Positions 6,649 through 7,037 of a stretch of DNA of 7,037 bases are shown here, one piece after another (position 1 is the stretch's first letter; every line of letters starts with the position of its first letter). Location: positions 1-7,037 of the forward strand of contig JBNMFK010000208.1 in assembly GCA_051269965.1 (NCBI GenBank), written 5' to 3'. The notes under the pieces were generated by a model. That model had not been told where the DNA came from, searched no databases, and saw only the letters and a program-made list of their open reading frames with translations. The stretch comes from Arcticibacterium sp051269965 (GTDB lineage Bacteria; Bacteroidota; Bacteroidia; Cytophagales; Spirosomataceae). Made by a program: the position numbers and the translations under genes.

Positions 6649-7037
6649 TTAACTCCAAGTTCGGTCATGGCTATCTAGTTCATTCCACTCATTGGTAGGA
6701 GCAAAATACATGGTGCCACTTTTAAGATGTTCTTTCACTACTTTTTCATTCAAATCTATTCCTAAGCCTGGCTTTTCAGGAACCTTCACAAAACCATCTT
6801 TATAGATAGGCTTGTCAATGCCTCCAACCAAGTCTTCCCACCATGGGACATCGAAACTATGATGCTCCAGAGCCACAAAGTTTTCTGTAGCTGCCGCACA
6901 ATGGATATTTGCCATGAAGGAGATCGGCGAACCTGCAAAATGCATCGCCATTGGGATACCATGTTCTTCGGCGTAGTCACCAATTTTTTTTGTTTCTATT
7001 AGGCCGCCTGAACTAGCCAAGTCTGGCTGAATCATAT
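6649..7037 (-). CDS. Enolase-superfamily (mandelate racemase/muconate lactonizing type) enzyme, C-terminal part only
   Basis: The last 129 or so codons of a minus-strand gene are present. The frame is open through the right edge, so the in-frame ATG at 7035 is internal and not a start. The visible part covers the end of the TIM barrel. It includes QPDLASSGG with an Asp at 7021-7023, then PMAMHFAGSPI with a His at 6940-6942, then VALEHH with a Glu at 6865-6867. In the mandelate racemase subgroup, these positions are the Asp-His general acid/base dyad and the Glu that stabilises the enolate, so the active site appears intact. The metal-binding residues lie outside the window. The family dehydrates or epimerises sugar acids such as galactonate, fuconate or rhamnonate, or racemises other carboxylates. 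Which of these applies here is not decidable. The protein ends with a lid-domain return (PGLGIDLNE) and a Trp-containing tail. The downstream symporter may bring in the substrate. Confidence 0.88.
   Translation of the reverse strand, partial: MIQPDLASSGGLIETKKIGDYAEEHGIPMAMHFAGSPISFMANIHCAAATENFVALEHHSFDVPWWEDLVGGIDKPIYKDGFVKVPEKPGLGIDLNEKVVKEHLKSGTMYFAPTNEWNELDSHDRTWS

Noticed and set aside
6786..6983. Second minus-strand open frame of 65 codons
   Set aside because: It is an out-of-frame shadow of the enolase-superfamily gene on the same strand.

Overview
The window looks like chromosomal DNA from a member of the Bacteroidota, probably of the Cytophagales type. Four things support this. The base composition is moderately AT-rich. 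Start codons lack clear Shine-Dalgarno sequences. Motifs of the Bacteroidota -7 form (TAnnTTTG) sit just in front of two genes. The secreted esterase at the left carries a C-terminal Ig-like tail of the kind common in this phylum. The placement comes from sequence character alone, not from a database search.

Layout. Positions 1-1612 (minus strand) hold a long, uninterrupted but 3'-truncated gene for a secreted SGNH/sialate O-acetylesterase-type hydrolase. It has a signal peptide and a complete set of catalytic motifs. A 107-nt divergent intergenic region follows. Next is a plus-strand run of three closely packed genes: an EamA-type drug/metabolite transporter (1720-2625), the primosomal replication-restart helicase PriA (2642-5128), and a small two-helix membrane protein of the phage-holin-like/DUF1469 type (5118-5528) whose start overlaps the priA stop. 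A strong stem-loop with U-tracts on both sides (5551-5594) ends this run. It also serves the converging minus-strand genes. Those are a BASS-family sodium symporter (5606-6544) and, upstream of it in transcription order, the C-terminal part of an enolase-superfamily (mandelate racemase-like) enzyme that runs off the right edge (6649-7037).

How the genes relate. The enolase-superfamily enzyme and the BASS transporter lie in the same direction about 100 nt apart, which fits a small sugar-acid or organic-acid uptake and catabolism unit. The secreted esterase could deacetylate glycans, in keeping with a saccharide-using lifestyle, but it is a separate transcription unit. The transporter-priA-holin-like run looks like housekeeping genes packed together rather than a functional pathway.

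No gap longer than about 110 nt lacks a gene. I saw no tRNA, rRNA, CRISPR array, insertion sequence or phage module. I found no convincing new biological system. The window is mostly ordinary, with a few points worth checking.
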